DNA of 64,000 bases from Amycolatopsis azurea DSM 43854. GTDB lineage: Bacteria > Actinomycetota > Actinomycetes > Mycobacteriales > Pseudonocardiaceae. The translations under genes and the position numbers were made by a program. Shown here piece after piece: positions 8,254 to 17,307 of the stretch. Positions within the stretch are counted from its first letter, which is position 1. Each line of letters opens with the position of its first letter. Location of the stretch: assembly GCF_001995215.1 (NCBI RefSeq), contig NZ_MUXN01000005.1, positions 272,941-336,940 on the forward strand, given 5' to 3'. Below the pieces are notes generated by a model that ran no database searches, was not told the DNA's origin, and saw only the letters and a list, made by a program, of their open reading frames with translations.

Positions 8254-9522
8254 CTACTTCGATGCGGGCGTGAGCACCTCGGTTCCGCCGAGGAAGGGGC
8301 GAAGCGCTTCCGGCACCCGGACCGAACCGTCTTCGAGCTGGTGGTTCTCCAGGATCGCGACGATCCACCTGGTGGTGGCGAGCGTGCCGTTCAGCGTGGC
8401 GACGGTCTGCGGGCGGCCGTCGTCGTCGCGGTAGCGGATGCCGAGGCGGCGGGCCTGGAACGTCGTGCAGTTCGACGTCGAGGTCAGCTCGCGGTAGGTC
8501 TCCTGCGACGGCACCCACGCCTCGCAGTCGAACTTCCGGTACGCCGACGTGCCGAGGTCGCCGGTGGCGGTGTCGATCACCCGGTACGGGACCTCGATCT
8601 TGGCGAGCATCTGCTCTTCCCAGTCCAGCAGGCGCGCGTGCTCGGCCTCGGCGTCCTCGGGACGCGTGTAGACGAACATCTCGACCTTGTCGAACTGGTG
8701 GACGCGGATGATGCCGCGGGTGTCCTTGCCGTACGAACCGGCCTCGCGGCGGTAGCAGGACGACCAGCCCGCGTAGCGCTTCGGCCCCTTGCCGAGGTCG
8801 AGGATCTCGTCGGCGTGGTAGCCGGCGAGCGGGACCTCGGAGGTGCCGACGAGGTACAGGTCGTCGTCGCGCAGCCGGTAGACCTCCGACGAGTGCGCGC
8901 CGAGGAAGCCGGTGCCCGCCATGATCTCCGGCCGGACCAGGGTCGGCGTGATCATCGGGGTGAAGCCGTTCGCCGTCGCCTGGGCGATGGCCATGTTCAG
9001 CAGGCCGAGCTGGAGCTGGGCGCCGATGCCGGTGAGGAAGTAGAACCGCGAGCCCGAGACCTTCGCGCCGCGCTCCATGTCGAGCGCGCCGAGGCCCTCG
9101 CAGAGTTCGAGGTGGTCCTTCGGCGTGAAGTCGAACTTCTTCGGCTCGCCGACGTGCTTGAGCACGACGTAGTCGTCCTCGCCGCCTTCGGGCGCGTCGG
9201 GGTGGACGAGGTTCGGCACCACGCGGTGCAGCTGCTCGAACTCCTCCGACGCCTCGGTCTGCTCGACCTCGGCGGCCTTGACCTGGGCGGCGAGGTCCTT
9301 CGCCTTGGCGAGCAGCGCGGCCCGCTCGTCACCCTGTGCCTTCGGGACGAGCTTGCCCAGCGACTTCTGCTCGGCGCGCAGCGTGTTGGCGGCGGCGATC
9401 GAGGACCGGCGACGGGAGTCGAGGGAGAGCAGCTTGTCGACCACTCCTTCGTCCTCGCCACGGGCGCGCTGCGAAGCGCGCACGACGTCCGGGTCATCGC
9501 GCAGAGTCCTGGGGTCAATCAC
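8254..9522 (-). CDS. serS: Seryl-tRNA synthetase
   Basis: 422 residues, the usual length, from GTG 9522 ('[20 protein letters not shown]'). The N-terminal half (about 25-105) is the long antiparallel coiled-coil tRNA-binding arm. The class II catalytic domain shows motif 2 ('[20 protein letters not shown]') and motif 3 ('[19 protein letters not shown]'). It charges tRNA-Ser with serine and supplies the precursor for selenocysteinyl-tRNA. It lies 26 bp downstream of the lipoprotein start on the same strand. A 14-bp perfect palindrome sits 13-26 bp before the start codon (9535-9548). Confidence 0.97.
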   Translation of the reverse strand: MIDPRTLRDDPDVVRASQRARGEDEGVVDKLLSLDSRRRSSIAAANTLRAEQKSLGKLVPKAQGDERAALLAKAKDLAAQVKAAEVEQTEASEEFEQLHRVVPNLVHPDAPEGGEDDYVVLKHVGEPKKFDFTPKDHLELCEGLGALDMERGAKVSGSRFYFLTGIGAQLQLGLLNMAIAQATANGFTPMITPTLVRPEIMAGTGFLGAHSSEVYRLRDDDLYLVGTSEVPLAGYHADEILDLGKGPKRYAGWSSCYRREAGSYGKDTRGIIRVHQFDKVEMFVYTRPEDAEAEHARLLDWEEQMLAKIEVPYRVIDTATGDLGTSAYRKFDCEAWVPSQETYRELTSTSNCTTFQARRLGIRYRDDDGRPQTVATLNGTLATTRWIVAILENHQLEDGSVRVPEALRPFLGGTEVLTPASK

Positions 9523-9534
9523 GAGTGCAGAGGT

Positions 9535-9548
9535 TAGTCCTAGGACTA
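9535..9548. promoter_or_regulatory. 14-bp perfect palindrome upstream of serS
   Basis: TAGTCCTAGGACTA reads the same on both strands and lies 13-26 bp before the serS GTG, in the divergent region shared with the aminotransferase gene. Its position over the expected promoter/leader of serS suggests a regulator site or part of the -10 region (TAGGACTA on the minus strand). No partner protein is evident. Confidence 0.4.
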
Positions 9549-9688
9549 TCCGCGCTTCGAGGCAGTTTCCCTGAACACACTGTGCGGGCCGCCGCGGAGA
9601 ACCCGACAGTCTGATCGTTGTCGCCCGTTTCGGGCCGTCCCCATACTGAGCCCGGCCCCGGATTCCCTGCTGCGGACGGAGAAACGCG

Positions 9689-10972
9689 ATGACCGATGCG
9701 GACCTGCTGGCGCGGCACAAGGCGGTACTCCCGTCGTGGCTGGCGCTCTACTACGACGAGCCGATCGAGATCGTGCACGCGCAGGACCGCCGGGTCATCG
9801 ACTCGACCGGGCGCGGCTATCTCGACTTCTTCGCGGGCATCCTGACGAACTCGATGGGCTACGACGTCTCGGCGATCAGCGACGCCGTGCGCAAGCAGCT
9901 CGACACCGGGATCCTGCACACCTCGACGCTGTACCTGATCCGCTCGCAGGTCGAACTGGCCGAGCGGATCGCGAAGCTGTCCGGCATCCCGGACGCGAAG
10001 GTGTTCTTCACCAACTCCGGCACCGAAGCCAACGACACCGCGCTGATGCTCGCCACCCAGTACCGGCGCAGCAACCAGGTGCTGGCGATGCGGAACTCGT
10101 ACCACGGGCGGTCGTTCGCGACGGTCGGCATCACGGGCAACCGCGGCTGGTCGGCGTCGTCGCTCAGCCCGGTGAAGGTGAGCTACGTGCACGGCGGCTA
10201 CCGGTACCGCAGCCCGTTCCGGGCGCTTTCGGACACGGAGTACATCGACGCCTGCGTCGCGGACCTGGTCGACGTGCTGGAGACGGGCACTTCGGGCGAC
10301 GTCGCCTGCATGATCGCCGAGCCGATCCAGGGCGTCGGCGGCTTCAGCTCACCGCCGGACGGCCTGTTCAAGGCGATGAAGGAGGTCCTCGACCAGTACG
10401 GGATCCTGTTCATCTCCGACGAGGTCCAGACCGGCTGGGGACGGACCGGGGAGCACTACTGGGGGATCCAGGCGCACGACGTCGTCCCCGACGCGATGAC
10501 CTTCGCGAAGGGCCTCGGCAACGGCCTCGCGATCGGCGGTCTCGTCGCCAGGGGCGACCTCGTCGACTGCCTGACCGCGAACTCGATCTCGACCTTCGGC
10601 GGCAACCCGGTCGCGATGGCGGGCGCGGCCGCGGTGCTCGACCACATCGCCGACCACGACCTCCAGGCCAACGCGCTCGCGCGCGGCAACGAACTGCTCG
10701 GCGGCCTGCGCGCGGCGGGGAACCCGCTGATCGGGGACGTCCGGGGGAAGGGCCTGATGATCGGCGTCGAGCTGGTCGAACCGGGCGGCATGACGCCGAA
10801 TCCGGGGGCCGCGGCGCGGATGATGGAGGAGACCAAGGCGCGCGGGCTGCTGATCGGCAAGGGCGGGCTGCACGGCAACGTGCTGCGGATCGCGCCGCCG
10901 ATGACCCTGACCGCCGACGAGGCCGCGGAAGGCCTCGGGATCATCGTGGACGCGCTGTCCGCGGTGTCCTGA
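9689..10972 (+). CDS. Class III PLP-dependent aminotransferase
   Basis: 427 residues from ATG 9689 (CGGAGAAA upstream). Conserved class III blocks are visible: '[20 protein letters not shown]' (PLP-phosphate region), '[13 protein letters not shown]' (the Asp contacting the PLP ring) and '[13 protein letters not shown]' (Schiff-base Lys). The overall style is that of alanine-glyoxylate aminotransferase 2 / omega-amino-acid transaminases. The exact amino donor cannot be read from sequence. It stands alone, divergent from serS, and its stop codon abuts a palindromic repeat. Confidence 0.88.
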   Translation: MTDADLLARHKAVLPSWLALYYDEPIEIVHAQDRRVIDSTGRGYLDFFAGILTNSMGYDVSAISDAVRKQLDTGILHTSTLYLIRSQVELAERIAKLSGIPDAKVFFTNSGTEANDTALMLATQYRRSNQVLAMRNSYHGRSFATVGITGNRGWSASSLSPVKVSYVHGGYRYRSPFRALSDTEYIDACVADLVDVLETGTSGDVACMIAEPIQGVGGFSSPPDGLFKAMKEVLDQYGILFISDEVQTGWGRTGEHYWGIQAHDVVPDAMTFAKGLGNGLAIGGLVARGDLVDCLTANSISTFGGNPVAMAGAAAVLDHIADHDLQANALARGNELLGGLRAAGNPLIGDVRGKGLMIGVELVEPGGMTPNPGAAARMMEETKARGLLIGKGGLHGNVLRIAPPMTLTADEAAEGLGIIVDALSAVS

Positions 10973-10973
10973 G

Positions 10974-11050
10974 CTGAAGGGGACTTTCCCCGCGTCTCAC
11001 GCGACGAAGGGCGCTTTCCCTGCATCCGATGCGGGGAAAGCGCCCTTCAG
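10974..11050. repeat. Intergenic palindromic repeat, 'CTGAAGGGG' family, copy 2
   Basis: It starts CTGAAGGGGACTTTCCCCGC. The main hairpin has 20-bp arms at 11006-11025 and 11029-11048 with one mismatch and a 3-bp centre. It ends CCCTTCAG, so the outer ends can also pair. It lies between convergent genes (aminotransferase and dehalogenase). Same design as 4816-4891. Confidence 0.82.
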
Positions 11051-11057
11051 CCGTGTC

Positions 11058-11972
11058 TCAGGAGGTCGCGAAGCGGGTGATGACCTCGCCCAGCCGCACA
11101 CCGGCGTCTTCCTGGAGGAAGTGACCGGCGCCGGTGATCGTCGGATGCTCGAGTTCCCGCGCGCCGCGCATCGAGGCCCGCAGTTCGAGGCCCCACGGCG
11201 CGGTGATCGGGTCGCCGTCGGAGAACGAGACCAGGAACGGCTTGTCCAGCTCCGAAAGCACCTTCAGCGCGGCCCGGTTGGCGGCCGACGCGGGGTCGTC
11301 CGGGGTGATCGGGACGAGCGACGGCATCGCGCGGGGCGCCGCCTTGTACATCTCGTTCGGGAAGGGCGCGTCGTAGGCGGCGCGCACCTCCTCGGACAGC
11401 TTGGTCTGACAGCCCGACTGGACGAACCGCCCGACGTCGATGACCTGGGCGTTCTCCATGGTGTCCCGGAACTTGTGCCAGATCTCCGGCATGTCGGTGT
11501 CGCCGGTGGGGAGGCCGGTGTTGGCCGCGACGACCCTGGCGAACCGATCGGGGTTCTCGGCGACCAGCCGGAGGCCGATCAGGCCGCCCCAGTCCTGGCC
11601 GACCAGGGTGACGTCACGCAGGTCGAGCACGTCGAAGGCGAACGAGCGCATCCACTCGACGTGCCGCTGGTAGGTGTGGTCGACCATGTCGCCGGGTTTG
11701 TCGGATCGGCCGAAGCCGACCAGGTCGGGCGCGATGGCGCGCAGTCCGGCGTCGGCGAGCACCGGGATGACCTTGCGGTAGAGGTAGGACCAGGTGGGCT
11801 CGCCGTGCAGCAGGAGGACGGGCGGGCCGTCCGCCGGCCCGGCCTCCACGTAACCCACTCTGATCACGCCGCCATGGAGGTCGACGAGTTCCGCGTAGCG
11901 CGGTTCGAAGTCGAAATCGGGCAGGTCCGAGAACCGGTCTTCCGGAGTCCTCAAAAGGCGCACGGCTTCCAC
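11058..11972 (-). CDS. Haloalkane dehalogenase-like alpha/beta hydrolase
   Basis: 304 residues from GTG 11972 (a second GTG three codons later is possible). 'LLLHGEPTWSYLYRKVIP' supplies the HG oxyanion motif with the HGEPTW signature. 'LVGQDWGGLIGLRL' contains the nucleophile elbow with Asp and the neighbouring Trp that holds the halide in subfamily I (DhlA/DhmA type) enzymes. The catalytic His is in 'ITGAGHFLQED'. Such enzymes convert haloalkanes to alcohols plus halide; the natural substrate is often unknown. It lies 45 bp downstream of the DUF350 gene on the same strand and may be the last gene of that operon. Confidence 0.83.
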   Translation of the reverse strand: MEAVRLLRTPEDRFSDLPDFDFEPRYAELVDLHGGVIRVGYVEAGPADGPPVLLLHGEPTWSYLYRKVIPVLADAGLRAIAPDLVGFGRSDKPGDMVDHTYQRHVEWMRSFAFDVLDLRDVTLVGQDWGGLIGLRLVAENPDRFARVVAANTGLPTGDTDMPEIWHKFRDTMENAQVIDVGRFVQSGCQTKLSEEVRAAYDAPFPNEMYKAAPRAMPSLVPITPDDPASAANRAALKVLSELDKPFLVSFSDGDPITAPWGLELRASMRGARELEHPTITGAGHFLQEDAGVRLGEVITRFATS

Positions 11973-12017
11973 GTTAGTGGGAGCCGTGCGCCTCCGCCGT
12001 TTCAGCTGATCACAGAT

Positions 12018-12470
12018 TCACGAGATCGCGACGGCCACGATCAGGCCGAGGGCGAGGTGCGCGGAGGCCACCACGACGCTGGCCGGGGCGAACTTCTCGC
12101 TCTCGATGGTCGAGCGGATGTCGATGCGGGTCGCCCACTCCAGCAGCCGGACCGCGAGCACCTGCACGATGATGCCGAGCAGGCCGTAGACCAGCGAGGT
12201 GATGAGGCCCTCGGTCAGGTCGCTGGCGGAGTTCGCGATCGCCACGACGATGATGAAGGCCATCGACAGCAGGCCCGACGCGGTGACGATGACCGCGTTC
12301 GGCAGGCCGCGGGTGACCAGCTGGGACAGCTTGCCAGGCGTGGTCCAGTCGATCGCCCAGAACCCGGCGAACATCATCAGCAGGCCGACGACGCCGTACA
12401 GCAGGATCGCGCCGATCCCCCGCACGAGGTCGGAGCCGAACGTGTCGGACAGCGCAAGGGTGGTGGTCAC
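12018..12470 (-). CDS. DUF350 (YjfL-type) membrane protein
   Basis: 150 residues with four hydrophobic segments and the internal near-repeat typical of DUF350/YjfL proteins. Each half has a 'GLL..FxxxW' or 'GLLGIIVQVLAVRLLEW' helix. In Escherichia coli yjfL lies in an operon with yjfM (DUF1190) and yjfC (ATP-grasp, glutathionylspermidine-synthase-like). Here the same three families lie in a row (14302 down to 12018), so the gene probably acts with the YgiC/YjfC-like enzyme at the membrane. The function of DUF350 is unproven. Confidence 0.83.
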   Translation of the reverse strand: MTTTLALSDTFGSDLVRGIGAILLYGVVGLLMMFAGFWAIDWTTPGKLSQLVTRGLPNAVIVTASGLLSMAFIIVVAIANSASDLTEGLITSLVYGLLGIIVQVLAVRLLEWATRIDIRSTIESEKFAPASVVVASAHLALGLIVAVAIS

Positions 12471-12526
12471 AGCGTTCTCCCGGAGAGCTACAGGCCGAAA
12501 ATGTCAGGTTTGTGCGGTTGCTTCTA

Positions 12527-13693
12527 TCACGACTCGACGATGCGGTGCGGGACGAACGCCGCACCGTCGTCCGTGACGAGGCCCGCGGTCTCGCGGATCC
12601 CGAGGCCGGCGGCCTGGTCCCCGACGATCCACGCGCCCAGCGCGGGGCGGTAGCCCTGGAACTCCGGGAGCGGGTCGAACGCCTGGTAGACGTAGCCTTC
12701 CGCGCCGTAGACGCCATCGGTCTGCGTCTCGTACCCGGTGGCGACGATCTGCACGTTCGCGCCCTCGCGGCCGAGTTTCGGCTTGCGGACGTACTCGGTC
12801 AGCAAACCGGGGTCGTCGGCGAAGGCGGGCAGCAGGTTCGGGTGTCCCGGGTAGTTCTCCCACAGGATCGCGAGCAGCGTCTTGTTGGAGAGGATCATCT
12901 TCCACAGCGGCTCGACCCACAGTGTGCGCGGCATGGTCTCGACGGCGAAGCGGCCGAACTCCTCGTCGACCACCCATTCCCACGGGTAGAGCTTCACCAC
13001 GGTCGCCATCTGCGCCTCTTCGAGGTCGACGAACCGCTTGAGCACCGGGTCCCAGCCGATCTCCTCGATCGACAGGCCGACGGTGTCGAGCCCGGCCTCG
13101 GCGGCGGTCTCCTGCAGGTACGCCGTCGTCACGTGGTCCTCACCGGACGGATCGGCCGAGGACCAGGTGAAGTGCAGTTCGTTGGAGGGCAGCTTGTCGG
13201 CGAGCTCGCCCCAGCGCTCGACCAGCTTCTCGTGGATCGAGTTCCACTGGTCGTCGTCGGGGAAGACCGCGGTCTTCCAGTGCCACTGCAGCACCGCGGC
13301 CTCGAGCAGCGAGGTCGGGGTGTCGGCGTTGTATTCGAGCAGCTTCGCGGGGCTCTTGCCGTCGTAGCGCAGGTCGAACCGGCCGTAGACGTGCGGATCC
13401 TGCCGCTTCCACGACTCCGCGATATGCGGCCAGACCCACTCGGGGATGCCGAAGCGGTGGTACTGCTCGGTCGTGATCACGTTGTCCACGGCTTCGAGGC
13501 ACATCGAGTGCAGCAGTTCGACGTCCGCCTCGACGGACAGGATCTCGTCCATGTCGAAGACGTAGTGGACCGACTCGTCCCAGTACGGCCTGGACTTGCC
13601 GGCGCCGTCACGGGCGGGGGTGCCGAAGACCAGGCCCTGTTCCTCGACGATGTTCTGCCAGTCCCGCCGGGGCGGCTTGGAATCCCGATACAA
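12527..13693 (-). CDS. ATP-grasp peptide ligase, YgiC/YjfC (glutathionylspermidine synthase-like)
   Basis: 388 residues from TTG 13693, directly after the TAG of the upstream gene. Recognisable blocks include 'FDLRYDGKSPAKLLEYNADT', 'LWENYPGHPNLLPAFAD' and 'YVRKPKLGREGANVQIV', which match the C-terminal synthetase domain of glutathionylspermidine synthase (ATP-grasp fold). As in YgiC/YjfC, the amidase half of the E. coli bifunctional enzyme is absent. The substrate is unknown; actinomycetes do not use trypanothione, so it may ligate another peptide or protein tail. Neighbours are a YgiB-like protein and a DUF350 protein. Confidence 0.85.
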   Translation of the reverse strand: MYRDSKPPRRDWQNIVEEQGLVFGTPARDGAGKSRPYWDESVHYVFDMDEILSVEADVELLHSMCLEAVDNVITTEQYHRFGIPEWVWPHIAESWKRQDPHVYGRFDLRYDGKSPAKLLEYNADTPTSLLEAAVLQWHWKTAVFPDDDQWNSIHEKLVERWGELADKLPSNELHFTWSSADPSGEDHVTTAYLQETAAEAGLDTVGLSIEEIGWDPVLKRFVDLEEAQMATVVKLYPWEWVVDEEFGRFAVETMPRTLWVEPLWKMILSNKTLLAILWENYPGHPNLLPAFADDPGLLTEYVRKPKLGREGANVQIVATGYETQTDGVYGAEGYVYQAFDPLPEFQGYRPALGAWIVGDQAAGLGIRETAGLVTDDGAAFVPHRIVES

Positions 13694-14302
13694 CTACGAG
13701 CCCCCGCTCTTGCCGGTACCGCCGGAGGTACCGCTCTTGCCGCTGATGCCGAACCCGCCGCGCTGGACGGACTTGCCCGATTTGGTGCTGACGTTCGCCC
13801 GCGACGACGGCGGGTCGTACGAGCCGCCGGACACGCGCTGTCCGATCGCGCCGGTGCCGCCGTAGTTGTAGCGGTAGCTGTTGTACGCGCCGCCACCGAT
13901 CGGGATGAAGAAGAAACCGCCGCTGGAGTAACCGCCGTGCGACCGCACGTAGTTCTCGTCGCAGTTGTCGTCGTTGTCGACGATGCCGTCACGCGTGCAG
14001 GTCGCCGTGACCTCAGTCGGCTTCGCGACGGTGTAGAAGGTCGCGACCAGACCGACCAGACCGACGGTCACCCCGGTCCCGATCAGGAGTTTCTTCTTGG
14101 TCGAAGACTTCTTCTCGGCGGCGCGGGCCTGTTCGGCCTGGAGCGCCTCTTGTCGTTCCTGCTCCGCCACCGCCTGCTGCCGCGCCCGCTGCTCGGCCAG
14201 CGACGGCTGCCGCGCCTGCGTGCTGCCGTCCTGAAAGCGCATGGTGCCGCGCTTGGGCGGCTCTTGAGGCGGCTGTGCCCCCTGGTTGTCATCCTGCGTC
14301 AT
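13694..14302 (-). CDS. YgiB/DUF1190-like protein with Gly/Ser-rich C-terminus
   Basis: 202 residues from ATG 14302 (GGAG upstream). Order: a Gln/Arg/Ala-rich cytoplasmic or coiled-coil part (about 30-72), Lys-rich 'KKSSTKKK', one transmembrane helix (about 80-96), then an outside part with two Cys ('TCTRDG', 'DNCDEN'). The Gly/Tyr/Ser-rich tail contains 'SVQRGGFGISGKSG'. That tail closely recalls the C-terminal 'RGGFG' motif of E. coli YgiB, whose gene precedes the ATP-grasp gene ygiC. Only 0 bp separate this stop from the ligase start. A free C-terminal tail next to a peptide ligase could be the ligase substrate; that is inference. Confidence 0.72.
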   Translation of the reverse strand: MTQDDNQGAQPPQEPPKRGTMRFQDGSTQARQPSLAEQRARQQAVAEQERQEALQAEQARAAEKKSSTKKKLLIGTGVTVGLVGLVATFYTVAKPTEVTATCTRDGIVDNDDNCDENYVRSHGGYSSGGFFFIPIGGGAYNSYRYNYGGTGAIGQRVSGGSYDPPSSRANVSTKSGKSVQRGGFGISGKSGTSGGTGKSGGS

Positions 14303-14387
14303 CGAAGCTCCGTAATCGCCCGCCGGCCCGAACCCGTGTCCAACACTAACCACCCGGTACGCGCACCTTACGTGCGGCGCGGGCATC

Positions 14388-15407
14388 ATGGAGTGGATGT
14401 CTCAACAGGCCGAGCGGTTCCGTGATCCGCGAAACGCGCTGAGCACCCTGCGCACCCGGCTCGTCATGGCCGGTGTGTTCGTGGGCGCGATCATCGCGCT
14501 TTCGCTGAGTGTGGCTTTCTCGTGGAACGTGGGCCCGGAGGGCGGTGCGGGCGGCGGCGCCCCCAAACTGTCGCCCGCCGCGGTCGAAGCGTTCCAGTCT
14601 CCCCCGGGGACCTGTCTGACCTGGAGCAACCCGGACGCCAACGACGCGAAGCGCGTGTCGTGCGCGGAGCCCCACCTGTTCGAGGTCACCAGCATCGTCG
14701 ACATCGGCGCGCAGTACCCGGCGGGCGTGCCGAGCCCGAGCCTGGAGCAGTGGCAGGAGATCTCCCGGTCGCGCTGCACGGTCGACGTCAAGCCGTACCT
14801 CGGCCGCACGCTGGACCCGTACGGCAAGTTGAGCATGAACCTGCTCCGGCCGACGCCCGCGCAGTGGGAAGACGGCGACAGGCAGCTTCGGTGCGGTCTG
14901 CAATGGGCGGGCCAGGGCGGCAAGCTCCAGCCGACCAAGGGGGCGGCGAAGGAGCAGGACCAGTCCGCGGTGTGGGAGCCGGGCACCTGCCTCGCGCTGC
15001 TCAACAACAGCTTCGGCGACCCGATCGACTGCGCGCAGCCGCATTCGTACGAGATGATCGCGACGATCGACCTCAAGACGAAGTTCAAGGACGGCTACCC
15101 GTCGCAGGAGCAGCAGAACACCTGGCTGGACACCGAATGCTCGACGGCCGCGCAGGAGTACACCGGCAACGCGGACCTGGCGGCGAAGAAGCTCATCCTC
15201 AGCTGGGACGTCCGCGAGCAGGAGAGCTGGGACGCCGGGTCGACGCTGGTGAACTGCAAGGTGGCGGCGGTCCTGCCGGAAAACAAGGGGCTCGCCCCGG
15301 TCACCGGGAGCGTCAAGGTCGGCAACGGCGGCGGCAACGGGGACGCCCCGCCCTCGGACGGCGGCGGCCCGCCGGCGTCCTCCTCGGCGCCGAAGACCGG
15401 CGGGTGA
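14388..15407 (+). CDS. Septum-formation family membrane protein
   Basis: 339 residues (ATG 14388; ATG 14397 is an alternative). One transmembrane helix near residues 24-45 is followed by a large extracytoplasmic part. That part has two similar Cys-containing modules: 'SPPGTCLTWSNPDANDAKRV...SCAEPHLFEVT' and 'WEPGTCLALLNNSFGDPIDCA'. Paired Cys with C-x-H/P contexts are typical of the actinobacterial septum-formation (PF13845-type) domain. A Gly/Pro/Ser-rich tail ends the protein. Molecular role unknown. It is divergent from the YgiB-like gene and only 4 bp upstream of the zincin gene. Confidence 0.75.
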   Translation: MEWMSQQAERFRDPRNALSTLRTRLVMAGVFVGAIIALSLSVAFSWNVGPEGGAGGGAPKLSPAAVEAFQSPPGTCLTWSNPDANDAKRVSCAEPHLFEVTSIVDIGAQYPAGVPSPSLEQWQEISRSRCTVDVKPYLGRTLDPYGKLSMNLLRPTPAQWEDGDRQLRCGLQWAGQGGKLQPTKGAAKEQDQSAVWEPGTCLALLNNSFGDPIDCAQPHSYEMIATIDLKTKFKDGYPSQEQQNTWLDTECSTAAQEYTGNADLAAKKLILSWDVREQESWDAGSTLVNCKVAAVLPENKGLAPVTGSVKVGNGGGNGDAPPSDGGGPPASSSAPKTGG

Positions 15408-15411
15408 TCCG

Positions 15412-15762
15412 GTGCCCGTCGAGATGACCCGGCAGCGCTTCGAAGAGCTGGTGTCGGAGGCGCTGGACGAGCTCCCGCCCGAATTCGCGGACGCCATGGA
15501 CAACGTCGTGGTCCTCGTCGAGGAGTTCAACGAGGAGTCGCCCACGATCCTCGGGCTCTATCACGGTGTCGCGCTGACGGAACGGACCCACGAGTACGGC
15601 GGGGTGCTGCCGGACCGGATCTCGATCTACCGGCGCCCGCTGCTACAGATGTGCGACTTCGAGGAGGACGTCGTCGAGGAGGTGCTGATCACGGTGGTCC
15701 ACGAGATCGGGCACCATTTCGGCATCGACGACGCGCGGCTGCACGAACTCGGCTGGGGCTGA
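15412..15762 (+). CDS. Metallopeptidase family protein (small zincin)
   Basis: 116 residues. The zinc-binding motif is 'VVHEIGHHFGI' (HExxH plus a downstream acidic/His region), and the protein opens with 'TRQRFEELVSEALDELPPEF', as in the PF06262 metallopeptidase-like family common in actinobacteria. GTG 15412 is used here; ATG 15424 is equally possible. No signal peptide is visible, so it is probably cytoplasmic. It is probably co-transcribed with the septum-formation gene. The substrate is unknown. Confidence 0.85.
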   Translation: MPVEMTRQRFEELVSEALDELPPEFADAMDNVVVLVEEFNEESPTILGLYHGVALTERTHEYGGVLPDRISIYRRPLLQMCDFEEDVVEEVLITVVHEIGHHFGIDDARLHELGWG

Positions 15763-15774
15763 GCCGCCGGACGG

Positions 15775-15797
15775 GCGATAGCAAAGGTCCCTTGCTC
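15775..15797 (+). repeat. Dispersed 23-bp repeat, copy A
   Basis: GCGATAGCAAAGGTCCC followed by TTGCTC. It matches 61692-61714 at 22 of 23 positions. Both copies lie at the 3' end of a plus-strand gene. The centre AGCAA-aggtccc-TTGCT is an imperfect palindrome and may act as a terminator-like hairpin. The rest of the gap 15763-15974 shows no gene. Confidence 0.7.
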
Positions 15798-15974
15798 CCC
15801 GCCGACGGATTCCGCGCCGGAGGGGGCATGGTGGGTGATTTTTGTGCGTCGGGCACCAAGGGTTCTCCGGATTCTTAACTGGACGTAACAACGCCGCCAC
15901 TTTGAGCGACAGCCCCGCTAAACTTTCGACCACGTTGTCGTCGGCCGGCGCCGGCGAATGCCTGGGGAGGCGGA

Positions 15975-17246
15975 ATGGCCGAGTCGACGGTGCGCGGGCG
16001 CGGGGACCGGCGGTTGCGCTGGCTGCTCGCGTCCAGCGCGGCGTCGAATCTCGGCGACGGGATCGGCAAGGTCGCGTTCCCGTTGCTCGCGGTCACCCTG
16101 ACCCGGGATCCGCTGCTCATCGCCGGTCTCTCGGCGACCCAGTTCCTGCCGTGGCTGCTGTTCGCGCTCCCGGCGGGCGCGCTGCTGGACCGGATCGACC
16201 GGCGGCGCGCGATGATCCTCGCCAACAGCGCCCGCGCGGTCGTCGTCGGCGGGACGGCCGTCCTGGTCGCGGCCGGCGGGGTGACGATCTGGGCGGTCTA
16301 CGCCGCCGCCCTGCTCATCGGCGTCGCGGAGGTGGTCGCCGACAGCGCCGCGAACGTGCTCATCCCGGCGGTCGTCGGCGAGGGTTCGCTCGACGGCGCG
16401 AACAGCAAGCTCCAGGCCTGCGAGATCGTCGGCCAGACCTTCCTCGGCGGGCCGGTCGGCAGCGCCACCTTCGCGCTCTTCGCGACGTTCCCGTTCCTGC
16501 TCAACTCGGTGGGCTTCGCGATCGCCGCGGTCGTGCTGCTCGGCCTGACCGGGAGCTACCGGGCCCGTCCTTCGACCACGGCCTCCAAGAGCTCGCGCAC
16601 CGCGCTTCGCACCGAGCTGGCGGAGGGTTTCCGCTGGCTGAAGCACAGCGGGCTGGTGTTGCGCCTGGTCGTCGTCGCCGGATTGATCAGCCTGGTCAGC
16701 GAACTCGCGCAGGCGCAGCTGGTGCTGTACGCGATCGACTACCTGCGTCTCAGCGAAGCGGCCTTCGGGGTCTTCGCGTTCGTCGGCGGCATCGGCGGCC
16801 TGCTGGGCGCGGGGGTGGCTCCGCGGCTGGTGAAGGTGTCCAGCCGCCGCGCGGTGCTCCTCGGGGGCACCGCTTTGTGCGGTGTGGCGTTCACCGGCAT
16901 GGGCCTGACCGGCTCACCGGTGGCGGGGGCGGCGCTGTTCGGCCTGTTCGCGGCGGCCGTCGTCGCGGTGAACATCGTGCTGGGGACGGCGCGGCACAAA
17001 CTCGTCCCCGGCGAACTGCTCGGCCGGATCCTCGGCGTGTGGCGCACCGTCGTCTGGGGAGCGATCCCCCTCGGCGCGCTGCTCGGCGGGCTCCTGACCC
17101 ACGCCCTCGGTTCCCCGGCCCGGACGTTCCTGACGTCCGGGCTGCTGCTGTTCGGAGTAGCCGCTTTCGCGTTCGTCTCGTTACGGCGAGGCGCCTTCGA
17201 TGACGAAACGGCCACGGAGGTCCGGGTTCTCCACCAAGACCGGTGA
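15975..17246 (+). CDS. MFS transporter (MFS_3 / enterobactin-exporter-like group)
   Basis: 423 residues from ATG 15975 (GGGGAGG upstream). About 12 hydrophobic segments; the loop 'GALLDRIDRRRAMILANSA' is the MFS signature after helix 2. Domain style and length match the actinobacterial MFS_3 transporters often annotated as permeases or siderophore exporters, but no substrate can be inferred. It ends in a short charged tail. Confidence 0.82.
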   Translation: MAESTVRGRGDRRLRWLLASSAASNLGDGIGKVAFPLLAVTLTRDPLLIAGLSATQFLPWLLFALPAGALLDRIDRRRAMILANSARAVVVGGTAVLVAAGGVTIWAVYAAALLIGVAEVVADSAANVLIPAVVGEGSLDGANSKLQACEIVGQTFLGGPVGSATFALFATFPFLLNSVGFAIAAVVLLGLTGSYRARPSTTASKSSRTALRTELAEGFRWLKHSGLVLRLVVVAGLISLVSELAQAQLVLYAIDYLRLSEAAFGVFAFVGGIGGLLGAGVAPRLVKVSSRRAVLLGGTALCGVAFTGMGLTGSPVAGAALFGLFAAAVVAVNIVLGTARHKLVPGELLGRILGVWRTVVWGAIPLGALLGGLLTHALGSPARTFLTSGLLLFGVAAFAFVSLRRGAFDDETATEVRVLHQDR

Positions 17247-17307
17247 AAACCCAGGCCTTTGGTGCTGAAATATCCCATCACCGCCAGCTGGTGACGGGAG
17301 GTCCGCG

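Noticed and set aside
8254..9688. T-box, tRNA-Ser gene or riboswitch near serS
   Set aside because: No cloverleaf, T-box core or terminator/antiterminator pair could be seen in the 166-bp upstream region.
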